A DNA stretch of 64,000 nt from NCBI GenBank assembly GCA_937959395.1, contig CALGLR010000072.1:32759-96758 (forward strand), given 5' to 3'. The stretch is from an uncultured Flavobacteriaceae bacterium (lineage in GTDB: Bacteria; Bacteroidota; Bacteroidia; Flavobacteriales; Flavobacteriaceae). Below, piece after piece: positions 9,101 to 17,129 of the stretch. The notes beneath the pieces were generated by a model. The model made no database searches. It was not told the origin of the DNA and was given only the letters and a program-made list of their open reading frames with translations. The first letter of the stretch is position 1. Every line of letters starts with the position of its first letter. Made by a program: the position numbers and the translations under genes.

Positions 9101-9791
9101 AAAAAGATATGGAGATTTAGGTTCTCAACTTTCAGGAAAGGTTAGCTTTGAATCTGTTAAAATTCAAAACACAGAAAACCGTTTTATTGATTCTTTTTAC
9201 AATGCTAATCCGGCTAATTTAAAAAACAACTTTGCTGGAGTAGAAGGAGCGTATTCTTATAAAAATAAAGATAATAAAGTGTTTCCCACATTAGGAATGG
9301 AAACAAGTTTAGTGGGAGGTCTTAAAACTAACGTTTCTTATTTCGATATTTTCGCTTACCTCAAACCATCTATAGAATTTGATTATAAATTAATTCCTAG
9401 TGGGGAGCTTGTTTTAGCAACAAAATCGAGTGCGCATATAAATTTTGGTAATGGTTTTGAGTTTTATCAAGCTGCAAACTTAGGAGCCAGTGATGGATTA
9501 AGAGGTTATAGAAATCAACGGTTTACAGGAAAAAATGCATTTGTTCAAACCACAGATTTGCGGCTAAATTTACGACGAATTAAAACCCGATTATTGCCAT
9601 TAAACATTGGTGTTTATGCTGGGGCAGATTATGGTCGTGTTTGGATTAAAAGTAAAGATTCCGAAAAATGGAAGAATAATTATGGAGGCGGCTTATTTTT
9701 TAATGCAGCAAATATTATTGTTGGTAATGTGTCTGTTTTTAAAGGAGACGAACGTTTACGAGTTGCATTTAAATTGGGATTTGGGTTTTAA
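6117..9791 (+). CDS. Lipoprotein fusion: metallophosphoesterase, kinase-like middle domain, Omp85/BamA-type barrel
   Basis: A 1224-residue lipoprotein (LNAC, Cys19) in three parts. First, a calcineurin-like phosphoesterase (about 43-340) with all metal motifs: GDAG, LGDNVY, PGNHDW, LHHPLF and SGHEHS. Second, a middle region (about 420-720) with a Lys strand YVMRALKK (453-460), GDWDRHEDQW (597-606) and PRDRDQAF (623-630), which resembles the catalytic and metal loops of HipA/FAM20/PI-kinase-like folds. Third, a C-terminal barrel (about 870-1224) with the Omp85 motif LRGYRNQRF and a terminal Phe. It probably sits in the outer membrane with the enzymatic parts facing the periplasm or surface. 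The first and third assignments are firm; the kinase-like reading is inference. Confidence 0.8.
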   Translation: MRFKKSLILSLLIIILNACATYKLQYKDKYKVASFPQEKIIRHSFYLIGDAGNSPIGSQSEVLKALKAELKKEGEESTTLFLGDNVYPAGVPKKTDKERAFAMHQLKVQTDAVKEFKGKAVFIPGNHDWYSGLKGLKRQEEFVEKALGKNTFLPENGCPIKKVDINDDIVMIVIDSHWYITNWDKHPTINDDCDIKTRAQFFEEFESLIKKSRGKTTVIALHHPLFTNGPHGGQFSVKQHLKPIPILGTFKNVLRETSGGANVDVTGKRYSTLRKRIVALSQENDKVIFVSGHEHSLQYLVQDNLPQIVSGSGSKTSATRNSGAGQFSYGALGYARLDVFEDGSSYVRFYAIKENRIVFETEVLPANKKETIPSYSENYPERVAASIYKKRETQKGLTHRILWGNRYREDYGVKVNVPTVNLDTLFGGLKPVRKGGGHQSNSLRLENEKGQEYVMRALKKNAIKYIQSTAFKDQYIEGQFNDTYTESVLNDIFTGSHPYAPFVIGSLSDALGIFHTNPVLYYVPKQKALETYNNDFGDELYMIEERAASGHGDNPSFGFSNKVISTRDLLKKLRESPKHKVDEKAYIRARLFDMLIGDWDRHEDQWRWAVFKEDDKTIYRPIPRDRDQAFSIMGDGTLLNTATNLVPTLRLLKSYEGDLKSPKWFNFEPYPLDMALINEADKLVWDNEVNHITTNLTDEAIVQAFSSFPPEVDQYTLKVIKEKLINRRENLQEISNKYYKDINKFAVVRGTDKTDSFLIERLPNGETKITGYNSKKEKEEDQFFQRTYSKRTSKEIWIYGLDGEDSFKVSGRGTNLIPVRIIGGQNNDRYKINNGRKITVYDYKTKKNEFKTSKGKRRLSNDYEANVYNYKKLKNSSNQLIPTIGLNPDDGLKLGATNTYTLYGFERNPYTQQHKIETAYYLGTKGFNFNYNGEVANVLGDWNLGLEIGFTSPNYSINFFGFGNNSQNLNFENKDDFGLSYNRVRQSKVIIAPSLKRYGDLGSQLSGKVSFESVKIQNTENRFIDSFYNANPANLKNNFAGVEGAYSYKNKDNKVFPTLGMETSLVGGLKTNVSYFDIFAYLKPSIEFDYKLIPSGELVLATKSSAHINFGNGFEFYQAANLGASDGLRGYRNQRFTGKNAFVQTTDLRLNLRRIKTRLLPLNIGVYAGADYGRVWIKSKDSEKWKNNYGGGLFFNAANIIVGNVSVFKGDERLRVAFKLGFGF

Positions 9792-9834
9792 TAAATGGAG
9801 TAAGTAATTTGTTTTTCAAGACAATAGATAAAAA

Positions 9835-10524
9835 ATGACAAAAAGAATTTTAAATATAGGGCACCGGGGAGCAAAAGGACATATTACAGAAAATACTATA
9901 GAGTCGATCCAGGAGGCATTAGTTTTGGGAGTGGATGGTATTGAATTAGATGTGCACGTATGCGCTTCAGGGGAGTTGGTTGTTTTTCATGATTTCACTA
10001 TTGATCGATTAACCAATGGAAGTGGGGAAATTTCAAAATTATCGCTTTCAGAATTAAAGAAATTGAAGGTGAATGGTAAATATCAAATTCCAACATTAGT
10101 TGAGGTTCTGGAGATCATAAATAAAAAGTGTTTATTAAATATCGAATTAAAAGGATTAGATACTGCAATTAAAACAAGCAAAATAGTAGCGTATTATGTA
10201 GATGAAAAAGGCTGGGAGTACAGCGATTTTATAGTGTCTAGTTTTCAGCAAGAATTAATAAAAACAGTCTTTGAAACCAATATTAAAATTCCATTAGGAG
10301 TGCTTACAGAAGTTCCAATAGAGGAAGTGCTTCAATTTGCTAAAACAATAAAAGCAAAAGCCATTCATCCAGATTATACATTATTAACGAGTAATAATGT
10401 GAAAAAAATGAAAGAAGATGGTTATAAAGTATATACTTGGACAGTAAATGAACCTGATGCTATAAAAAGAATACAAGGCTATAAAGTAGATGGTGTAATT
10501 ACAGATTATCCTGATCGATTATAA
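9835..10524 (+). CDS. Glycerophosphodiester phosphodiesterase
   Basis: A 229-residue GDPD of normal single-domain length. The signature GHRGAKGHITENT (His10, Arg11, Glu19), then GIELDVHVCASG (Glu37, Asp39) and VVFHD (His52) supply the metal and acid-base residues. It hydrolyses glycerophosphodiesters to glycerol-3-phosphate and an alcohol, recycling phospholipid head groups. No signal peptide, so cytoplasmic. It starts a tight run with the flavoprotein gene, whose ATG comes two bases after this stop codon. Confidence 0.9.
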   Translation: MTKRILNIGHRGAKGHITENTIESIQEALVLGVDGIELDVHVCASGELVVFHDFTIDRLTNGSGEISKLSLSELKKLKVNGKYQIPTLVEVLEIINKKCLLNIELKGLDTAIKTSKIVAYYVDEKGWEYSDFIVSSFQQELIKTVFETNIKIPLGVLTEVPIEEVLQFAKTIKAKAIHPDYTLLTSNNVKKMKEDGYKVYTWTVNEPDAIKRIQGYKVDGVITDYPDRL

Positions 10525-10526
10525 AT

Positions 10527-11738
10527 ATGACCAAAAAAGATATAATAATTGTAGGCGGTGGAGCTGCTGGCTTTTTTGCAGCAATAAATATAGCAGAAAA
10601 ACATCCCGAATTAAAGGTAGCCATTTTAGAACGTGGTAGTGCTTTATTAACTAAAGTGAAAGTCTCTGGTGGCGGTCGTTGTAATGTTACTCATGCTGAA
10701 TTTATTCCTCAAGAATTGGTTTTAAATTATCCTAGAGGTGAAAAAGAATTGTTAGGACCATTTCATACTTTTATGACAGGAGATACCATGGCTTGGTTTG
10801 AAGAACGGGGTGTTGAATTAAAAATTGAAGACGATGGACGAATATTTCCAATCTCAAATTCTTCTCAAACCATTATAGATTGCTTTTTGTATGAAGCAGA
10901 AAAACATGGAGTTACTATTCTTAAGAACCAATCTGTAGTAAAAATTAAATCAGAAGGAGATTCTTGGGAGTTAAACACAAAAACTGATGATTTTTCATGT
11001 AAAAAATTGATCGTTGCTACCGGAAGTAATCCTAAAATATGGAAACTTTTAGAAGGTATTGGGCACACCGTTTCGTCTCCAGTTCCTTCTTTATTTACAT
11101 TTAATATAGATGATGATAGAATAAAGGATATTCCAGGTGTTGTAGTAGAAGATGTCGATGTAACTATTTCAGATAGTGATTTATCATCTTCAGGGCCTTT
11201 ATTAATAACCCATTGGGGAATGAGTGCACCCGCTATATTAAAATTATCGGCATTTGGAGCTGTAGAACTTGCTAAAAGAGATTATAAGTTTAATATCGTC
11301 GTTAATTTTATAAAAGAAAATTTTAAAGATTGTGTAGATGGATTAAAAGAATTAAAACAAGACTTATCTAAAAAAACAGTTTTTAAGTTTACGCAATATA
11401 ATTTGCCAAAACGTTTGTGGCAACAATTAGTATTGGCGTCTCATATAAATGCAGATGCTAGATGGGCAGATCTTAATAAGGAACAATTAGAATCTCTAGC
11501 AAATCAGCTAACAAATGCTATTTTTAAAGTAAATGGTAAGAGTACTTTTAAGGAGGAATTTGTAACCGCTGGAGGAGTAAGCCTTAAAGAAGTTAACTTT
11601 AAAACCTACGAAAGCCGATTACATAAAAATTTATATTTTGCAGGAGAAATATTAGACATAGATGCAATTACAGGAGGTTTTAATTTTCAAAATGCTTGGA
11701 CTGGAGCTTATATTGTTGCAAAAAACATATTGAAATGA
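10527..11738 (+). CDS. HI0933/BaiN-type FAD-dependent oxidoreductase
   Basis: A 403-residue flavoprotein. The N-terminal dinucleotide-binding motif VGGGAAGFFAA (residues 8-18), the family signature VSGGGRCNVTHA (about 47-58) and the C-terminal FAGEILDIDAITGGFNFQNA segment (about 372-391) identify the HI0933-like family. Members are FAD proteins with an inserted barrel domain; the substrate is usually unknown. It follows the GDPD gene by two bases and overlaps the DUF1697 gene by four (ATGA), so the three are translationally coupled. Confidence 0.9.
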   Translation: MTKKDIIIVGGGAAGFFAAINIAEKHPELKVAILERGSALLTKVKVSGGGRCNVTHAEFIPQELVLNYPRGEKELLGPFHTFMTGDTMAWFEERGVELKIEDDGRIFPISNSSQTIIDCFLYEAEKHGVTILKNQSVVKIKSEGDSWELNTKTDDFSCKKLIVATGSNPKIWKLLEGIGHTVSSPVPSLFTFNIDDDRIKDIPGVVVEDVDVTISDSDLSSSGPLLITHWGMSAPAILKLSAFGAVELAKRDYKFNIVVNFIKENFKDCVDGLKELKQDLSKKTVFKFTQYNLPKRLWQQLVLASHINADARWADLNKEQLESLANQLTNAIFKVNGKSTFKEEFVTAGGVSLKEVNFKTYESRLHKNLYFAGEILDIDAITGGFNFQNAWTGAYIVAKNILK

Positions 11739-12268
11739 AAACGTACATCGCATTATTAAGAGGAATAAATGTTAGCGGAAAAAAGAAAGTTCTTATGGCA
11801 GAACTTAGAATTCTTTTAGAAGGTGCAAACTTCGAAAACGTAAAAACATATATTCAAAGTGGTAATGTTGTATTTCAATCTTCTATTAAAGAAAGAGAAA
11901 CTATAGAGTATTTAATTTTTGAGGCTATAAAAAAACATTTTGGGTTTGAAGTCCCAATTTTAATTATCGATTCTTTTATTTTACAAGAAATTCTTAAATC
12001 TTGTCCTTTTGCTGAAGAAAAAAAAGAGAAAAGTTATTTTACTTTATTAAAAACAGTACCAGAAGTACAACTTTCTAAAGCATTATCCTTAATAAATATC
12101 GAGAATGAAGAAGTTATAGTAACTAATCAATGCGTTTATTTTTATTCTTCTAAAGGTTATAGTCATTCTAAATGTAATAATAATTTCATTGAAAAACGCC
12201 TAAAGGTAAATGCTACCACTAGAAACTATAAGACAATGATGAAACTAATTGAAATGGTTAATGCGTAA
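11735..12268 (+). CDS. DUF1697 family protein
   Basis: A 177-residue protein starting MKTYIALLRGINVSGKKK, the family signature at the N terminus (LLRGINVxGxxK), followed by YIQSGNVVFQS (about 40-50). I chose the ATG at 11735, which overlaps the stop of the upstream flavoprotein gene in an ATGA, because the family begins there; an in-frame start 39 bases upstream would add residues lying inside the previous gene. Function of the family is not established. It ends the GDPD-flavoprotein operon and faces the TetR gene. Confidence 0.85.
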   Translation: MKTYIALLRGINVSGKKKVLMAELRILLEGANFENVKTYIQSGNVVFQSSIKERETIEYLIFEAIKKHFGFEVPILIIDSFILQEILKSCPFAEEKKEKSYFTLLKTVPEVQLSKALSLINIENEEVIVTNQCVYFYSSKGYSHSKCNNNFIEKRLKVNATTRNYKTMMKLIEMVNA

Positions 12269-12300
12269 TATTATTTCTATTTTTAACTTAAGATAAATAA

Positions 12301-12864
12301 TTAAACAGGTTTATATTTTACGCTATCCCATGCAATATCTACTGCGTCTTGAACTTGTTTTTCGTCCATAGGTAATTCGTTTTTGCTTTTTAATCTAACA
12401 GCAGAAACTGCAGTGCCAAAAGAAACTTGCATAATTAATCTTAAATCTACATCTCTAAGATCTTTACTTAAAATACCAGATAGCATAAAATCTCTAACAT
12501 TGGTGAAGTTTTTAATAGAGCGTTTTCTAATTTCTGAAGTGATAATAGGAGGAACTCCAACAAATTCCATGAATTTAAACGCTAAAGGGTTGCCTACGAA
12601 GTAGTTGTATAAATTCAACCACATGGCTTGGTATTTCTTTTTATAGCTTCCTTCTGGTAAATTTGCCATAAGAACGACTCCAAAATCTTTGCTAATCATT
12701 GAATATATTTCTTCAATAATTTGATTTTTGTTTTCAAAGTAATGGTATATGGTACCTACTGCAACATTAGCTTCTTTAGCAACTTGAGACATGGGTGTTG
12801 CATGAACGCCTTGTTCTACAACGAGCTCTAACATCGTTAGAATAATTCTTTGTTTTTTATCCAT
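12301..12864 (-). CDS. TetR/AcrR-family transcriptional regulator
   Basis: A 187-residue protein with an N-terminal TetR helix-turn-helix (about 6-50: EQGVHATPMSQVAKEANVAVGTIYHYFENK seen in two halves, with the TIYHYF recognition helix) and a helical ligand-binding C-terminal domain. Ligand and targets are unknown. It is transcribed away from the mevalonate cluster, with a 234-bp divergent spacer containing a -7 box (TAGATTTG) on its own strand and an unusually G+C-rich leader. It may regulate itself or the divergent mvaD gene. Confidence 0.9.
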   Translation of the reverse strand: MDKKQRIILTMLELVVEQGVHATPMSQVAKEANVAVGTIYHYFENKNQIIEEIYSMISKDFGVVLMANLPEGSYKKKYQAMWLNLYNYFVGNPLAFKFMEFVGVPPIITSEIRKRSIKNFTNVRDFMLSGILSKDLRDVDLRLIMQVSFGTAVSAVRLKSKNELPMDEKQVQDAVDIAWDSVKYKPV

Positions 12865-12949
12865 TATTATTTGTCCCTCATGGGAGACCAGTTTTATTAG
12901 CTTTGGGGCACTTGGCGGAGACTGAGGGGCGGTCTTTAAGCTATTAGTT
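12865..12949 (-). promoter_or_regulatory. Structured, G+C-rich leader of the TetR mRNA
   Basis: From the inferred start site to the TetR ATG the minus strand contains complementary blocks in the order AGACC, CCTCA, GGTCT, TGAGG. The blocks interleave, so both pairings together would form a pseudoknot; either alone makes a hairpin. The stretch is markedly richer in G+C than its surroundings. Function is unknown. Confidence 0.35.
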
Positions 12950-12955
12950 AGTTAA

Positions 12956-12963
12956 CAAATCTA
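12956..12963 (-). promoter_or_regulatory. -7 box (TAGATTTG) for the TetR gene
   Basis: On the minus strand TAGATTTG matches TAnnTTTG exactly and would start transcription near 12949, leaving a leader of about 85 bases before the ATG at 12864. Confidence 0.45.
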
Positions 12964-13098
12964 CACAAATTTTTCGAAAAAACACTGTAAAAGAACACTT
13001 TTTATCGATTAACGGTGTTTCGTGCGGTTTCATTCGCTGCTAAAATAATAAAATAGTTCAAAAATTAAGAAGTATCTTTATAAAAATTTTTAAACGAG

Positions 13099-14181
13099 AT
13101 GATTGTTCCTCAATTCCTAACAAAAATAGACAAAAAACAACTTAATAATGGAGTGGTTAATTGGTCTTCTCCAAGTAATATTGCATTAGTAAAGTATTGG
13201 GGTAAAAAAGAACATCAAATACCAAATAATCAGTCAATTAGCTTTACTTTAGAGTCCTGTAGAACGACTACGAAGTTGAGTTTTGATCGATTAGATAAGC
13301 CTTCGAATAAATTTTCTTTTGAAGTGTTTTTAGATGGTGAAAAAAAATTAGACTTTGAACCAAAAATCGAGCAGTTTTTTAAAAGAATAGAAAATTATTT
13401 GCCTTTTTTGAATGATTTTCATTTTAAAATAGAAACGAGTAATTCTTTTCCGCATAGCTCGGGTATTGCATCTTCGGCATCAGGTATGAGTGCATTAGCC
13501 CTTTGCCTTATGAGTATCGAAAAGCAATTAAATCCAGAACAATCTAACGCTTTCTTTTATCAAAAGGCTTCGTTTTTAGCTCGTTTAGGTTCAGGAAGTG
13601 CTTGTAGAAGTATAGAAGGTGATATTGTAGTTTGGGGAGAGCATCCAGACATAGAAGGGAGTTCAGATTTATTTGGCGTAAAATATCCTTATAAAGTTCA
13701 TGAGAATTTTAAAAACTATCAAGACACCATTCTTTTAGTTGATAAAGGTGAAAAACAAGTAAGTAGTACTCTTGGTCATAATTTAATGAATAATCATCCC
13801 TATGCAAAAGAGCGTTTTAAACAAGCTGAAGCTAATATTTCAAAAATAAAAACAATCTTAGAGACAGGGAACCTTGATGATTTTATTGCTTTAGTAGAAA
13901 GTGAAGCATTAACATTGCATAGTATGATGATGACCAGTATGCCCTATTTTATACTAATGAAACCTAATACATTAGAAATTATTAATAAAATATGGGAATT
14001 TAGAAAAAAAACAGGATTACATATCTGTTTTACTTTAGATGCTGGAGCTAATGTTCATATTTTGTATCCTGAAAGTGAATCTAAAGCTATTTATGAATTT
14101 ATTAAGATTGAGTTAGTTGCGTATTGTCAAAACGGACATTATATTTGCGACAGAGTTGGTTTTGGTGCAAAACAATTGTAA
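13099..14181 (+). CDS. mvaD: Diphosphomevalonate decarboxylase
   Basis: A 360-residue GHMP-superfamily enzyme. The N-terminal SPSNIALVKYWGK (24-36) and the loop FPHSSGIASSASGMSAL (117-133) are diagnostic of mevalonate diphosphate decarboxylase; FTLDAGANVH (about 313-322) holds the active-site Asp segment. It converts mevalonate-5-diphosphate to isopentenyl diphosphate with ATP. It opens a run with the mevalonate kinase-like gene (28-bp gap), a UbiA prenyltransferase and others. A weak -7 box TATCTTTA at 13073-13080 precedes it. Confidence 0.93.
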   Translation: MIVPQFLTKIDKKQLNNGVVNWSSPSNIALVKYWGKKEHQIPNNQSISFTLESCRTTTKLSFDRLDKPSNKFSFEVFLDGEKKLDFEPKIEQFFKRIENYLPFLNDFHFKIETSNSFPHSSGIASSASGMSALALCLMSIEKQLNPEQSNAFFYQKASFLARLGSGSACRSIEGDIVVWGEHPDIEGSSDLFGVKYPYKVHENFKNYQDTILLVDKGEKQVSSTLGHNLMNNHPYAKERFKQAEANISKIKTILETGNLDDFIALVESEALTLHSMMMTSMPYFILMKPNTLEIINKIWEFRKKTGLHICFTLDAGANVHILYPESESKAIYEFIKIELVAYCQNGHYICDRVGFGAKQL

Positions 14182-14209
14182 CTTTAAAAACCTAAACTTC
14201 TAAAAAATT

Positions 14210-15139
14210 ATGAAAGGCCCTCTTTTTTATTCAAAAATCTTATTATTTGGTGAATATGGAATCATTAAAGATTCCAAAGGTTTATCAATTCCTTATAATT
14301 TTTATAACGGTGCTTTAAAAACAGATAAAAACCCCTCATTAGAAGCAAAAGAGTCTAATGAAAGTTTAAAACGTTTTGTAAAGTACCTAACTAAAATTAA
14401 TCCTACTCTTGTCACTTTTGATATTGAAATTTTACAGAATGACGTTCAAAATGGAATGTATTTCGATTCTTCTATACCACAAGGTTATGGTGTTGGTAGT
14501 AGTGGTGCTTTAGTCGCTGCTATTTATGATAAATATGCAAAAGATAATATTACAGTTCTTGAAAATTTAACGCGAGAAAAATTATTAAAACTTAAAGCTA
14601 TTTTTTCTGAAATGGAATCTTTTTTTCATGGAAAATCATCTGGATTAGATCCATTAAATAGTTATTTAAGCTTACCAATTTTAATAAACTCTAAAGATAA
14701 TATTGAAGCCACGGGGATTCCTACCCAGAGTACATCTGGAAAAGGAGCTGTATTTTTATTAGATAGTGGTATTGTTGGAGAAACGGCTCCTATGGTTCGT
14801 ATTTTTATGGAAAATATGAAGAAAGAAGGTTTTAGAAGCATGCTTAAAGAGCAGTTTATAAAACATACAGATGCCTGTGTTGAAGATTTCTTAAAAGGAG
14901 ATATAAAATCATTATTTAGTAATACAAAACAGCTATCTAAGGTTGTATTGAACAACTTTAAGCCTATGATTCCTAAACAATTTCATGCGTTGTGGAAGAA
15001 AGGGATTGAGACTAATGAATATTATTTAAAACTTTGCGGATCAGGCGGAGGTGGTTATATTTTAGGATTTACTCCAGATATTGATATTGCTCAAAAAGCT
15101 TTAAAATCTTATAAATTAGAAGTTGTATATAACTTCTAA
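14210..15139 (+). CDS. Mevalonate kinase-like GHMP kinase
   Basis: A 309-residue GHMP kinase. KILLFGEYGIIK (9-20) is the N-terminal substrate strand, PQGYGVGSSGALVAAI (90-105) the ATP-binding P-loop variant, FHGKSSGLDPLNSYL (about 144-158) the catalytic Lys/Asp region, and CGSGGGGYILGF (about 277-288) the C-terminal glycine motif. Its position just after mvaD supports mevalonate kinase, although phosphomevalonate kinase cannot be excluded on sequence alone. It feeds isoprenoid synthesis for quinones, carotenoids and undecaprenyl phosphate. Confidence 0.85.
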   Translation: MKGPLFYSKILLFGEYGIIKDSKGLSIPYNFYNGALKTDKNPSLEAKESNESLKRFVKYLTKINPTLVTFDIEILQNDVQNGMYFDSSIPQGYGVGSSGALVAAIYDKYAKDNITVLENLTREKLLKLKAIFSEMESFFHGKSSGLDPLNSYLSLPILINSKDNIEATGIPTQSTSGKGAVFLLDSGIVGETAPMVRIFMENMKKEGFRSMLKEQFIKHTDACVEDFLKGDIKSLFSNTKQLSKVVLNNFKPMIPKQFHALWKKGIETNEYYLKLCGSGGGGYILGFTPDIDIAQKALKSYKLEVVYNF

Positions 15140-15196
15140 TTTACTTATTGCCCTCAATCAATTTTAGGATCTCACAAAATGTCTTGATTAAGATTT

Positions 15197-16102
15197 ATGT
15201 ACACACGAAAACAAAAACACGTGCTTATTAAGTTTTTTAGTATGTTTTCTGTTGTGCGAGGTTACAATATTTTAGTTATTGTAATTGCTCAATATTTAAC
15301 CTCAATTTATATTTTCGCGCCAGAAAAACCATTGCGTAAAGTTTTATTCGATATTAATTTATTAATGTTAGTATTAGCTTCAGCTCTTGCAGTTGCTGGA
15401 GGTTATATTATTAATAATTTTTACGATTCCGAAAAGGATTTAATAAATAGGCCAAACAAAACAATGCTAGATAAATTAGTAAGTCAAAATACTAAATTAT
15501 CCTTTTATTTTGTTTTAAATTTTTCTGCAATTATAATGGCTAGTTATGTGTCGTTTAGAGCAGTAATTTTTTTTTCATTATATATTTTTGCCATTTGGTT
15601 TTATTCTCATAAGCTAAAAAAGATACCAATTACAGGAAATCTAATCTCTGCCATTCTAACAATTACTCCTTTTTTTGCTGTGTTTATATATTATAAAAAT
15701 TTTGACACCGTAGTTTTTGTTCATGCTACATTTTTATTTTTAATAATAGCAATAAGAGAGTTAACTAAAGATTTAGAAAATTTAAAAGGTGATCTGGCTT
15801 TAAATTATAGAACAATTCCCATTGTTTATGGAGAAACTACTTCTAAAAAAATAATAACTCTATTTACTGTTTTAACACTAATACCTGCTTATTTATTAGT
15901 TAATAAATTTGAAATTGGCCGCATGTATTTCTACTTTTATAGCTGTATAATTTTGCTAATTATATTTTTGATATTTCTATGGAAATCTTCAACTAAATCG
16001 CATTACCTGATTCTGCATAATATTTTAAAAGTAATAATAGTAGCAGGAGTATTTAGCATATTATTAATTGATATAAATTTAGTTTTAAAACGCATCTTAT
16101 AA
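15197..16102 (+). CDS. UbiA-family prenyltransferase (geranylgeranylglycerol-phosphate GGTase-like)
   Basis: A 301-residue membrane protein with about eight hydrophobic helices. The two Asp-rich motifs of UbiA enzymes are present: NNFYDSEKDLINRP (73-86, with Asp77 and Asp81) and RELTKDLENLKGD (about 191-203). These bind the Mg-prenyl diphosphate. The acceptor is not predictable; related flavobacterial proteins are often called geranylgeranylglycerol-phosphate transferases. Location after mvaD and mevalonate kinase fits isoprenoid use. The nitrilase ATG follows its stop after one base. Confidence 0.85.
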   Translation: MYTRKQKHVLIKFFSMFSVVRGYNILVIVIAQYLTSIYIFAPEKPLRKVLFDINLLMLVLASALAVAGGYIINNFYDSEKDLINRPNKTMLDKLVSQNTKLSFYFVLNFSAIIMASYVSFRAVIFFSLYIFAIWFYSHKLKKIPITGNLISAILTITPFFAVFIYYKNFDTVVFVHATFLFLIIAIRELTKDLENLKGDLALNYRTIPIVYGETTSKKIITLFTVLTLIPAYLLVNKFEIGRMYFYFYSCIILLIIFLIFLWKSSTKSHYLILHNILKVIIVAGVFSILLIDINLVLKRIL

Positions 16103-16103
16103 T

Positions 16104-17054
16104 ATGGAGCACACATTAAAAATTGCAATGGCACAAATAACTCCGGTTATTTTAAACAAAAAAGAAACTTTAAAAAAAGTAGAACAGTCTATACTAGATG
16201 CTGCAAAAGAAAACTGTGAACTTATTGTTTTTGGAGAAGCTTTAATCCCAGGTTATCCGTTTTGGGTGTCACTAACTGGCGGGGCAGAATGGAATACTAC
16301 TGTAAATAAAGAATTGCACGCAAAGTATGTAAGGAACTCAATTCAAATAGAAGCAGGAGAACTAGATGATATTTGCAGATTAGCTAAAGAAAATAAGTTA
16401 GCTGTATATATAGGTATTATGGAGCGAGCTAAAAATAGGGGAGGACATAGTATTTATGCATCTCTTGTATATATTGATGCTAAAGGGATTATACAATCTG
16501 TACATAGAAAATTACAACCCACTTACGAAGAGCGTTTAACATGGGCTCCTGGAGATGGTAATGGTTTAAAAGTACATGAATTAAAGCAGTTTACAGTTGG
16601 AGGACTTAATTGTTGGGAGAATTGGATGCCTTTACCAAGAACAGCATTATATGGTTTAGGTGAAAATTTACATATTGCAGTATGGCCAGGAAGTGATTAT
16701 AATACTAAAGATATTACACGATTTATTGCCAGAGAATCAAGATCTTATGTCGTTTCTGTATCCAGTTTGATGACTAAAAAAGACTTTCCTAAAGATACAC
16801 CTCATTTAGATAAAATCTTGCCAAAGGCGCCAGACGTTTTAGCTAATGGTGGAAGTTGTATCGCAGGACCAGATGGTGAGTGGGTCGTAGAACCAGTATT
16901 GCATAAAGAAGGTTTAATTATTCAAACCATAGATTTTAATAGAGTATTAGAAGAGCGTCAAAACTTTGATGCTGTTGGACATTATTCTCGTCCAGATGTT
17001 ACTAAATTAATGGTTAATAGAGAGCGTCAGTCCACAGTAGAATACGAAGATTAA
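16104..17054 (+). CDS. Nitrilase-superfamily carbon-nitrogen hydrolase
   Basis: A 316-residue cytoplasmic enzyme with the complete Glu-Lys-Cys triad: Glu45 in FGEALIPGYP, Lys136 in HRKLQPTYEE, and Cys170 in GGLNCWENWMP. The GYPFW and CWENWMPL neighbourhoods are those of true nitrilases (branch 1), so the substrate is probably a small nitrile converted to acid and ammonia. It starts one base after the prenyltransferase stop and is therefore co-transcribed with the isoprenoid genes, but no metabolic link is obvious; it may be a later insertion in the cluster. Confidence 0.9.
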   Translation: MEHTLKIAMAQITPVILNKKETLKKVEQSILDAAKENCELIVFGEALIPGYPFWVSLTGGAEWNTTVNKELHAKYVRNSIQIEAGELDDICRLAKENKLAVYIGIMERAKNRGGHSIYASLVYIDAKGIIQSVHRKLQPTYEERLTWAPGDGNGLKVHELKQFTVGGLNCWENWMPLPRTALYGLGENLHIAVWPGSDYNTKDITRFIARESRSYVVSVSSLMTKKDFPKDTPHLDKILPKAPDVLANGGSCIAGPDGEWVVEPVLHKEGLIIQTIDFNRVLEERQNFDAVGHYSRPDVTKLMVNRERQSTVEYED

Positions 17055-17106
17055 TACTATTTTTTATAGAAAAATAATAGTTTTAACTAATTCTTAATAT
17101 ATAAAC

Positions 17107-17114
17107 TATCTTTG
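17107..17114 (+). promoter_or_regulatory. -7 box (TATCTTTG) for the pseudouridine synthase gene
   Basis: TATCTTTG is a perfect TAnnTTTG match, 16 bp before the ATG at 17130, so transcription would start only a few bases before the gene. Confidence 0.6.
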
Positions 17115-17129
17115 CAAAAAAGTTAAGAG

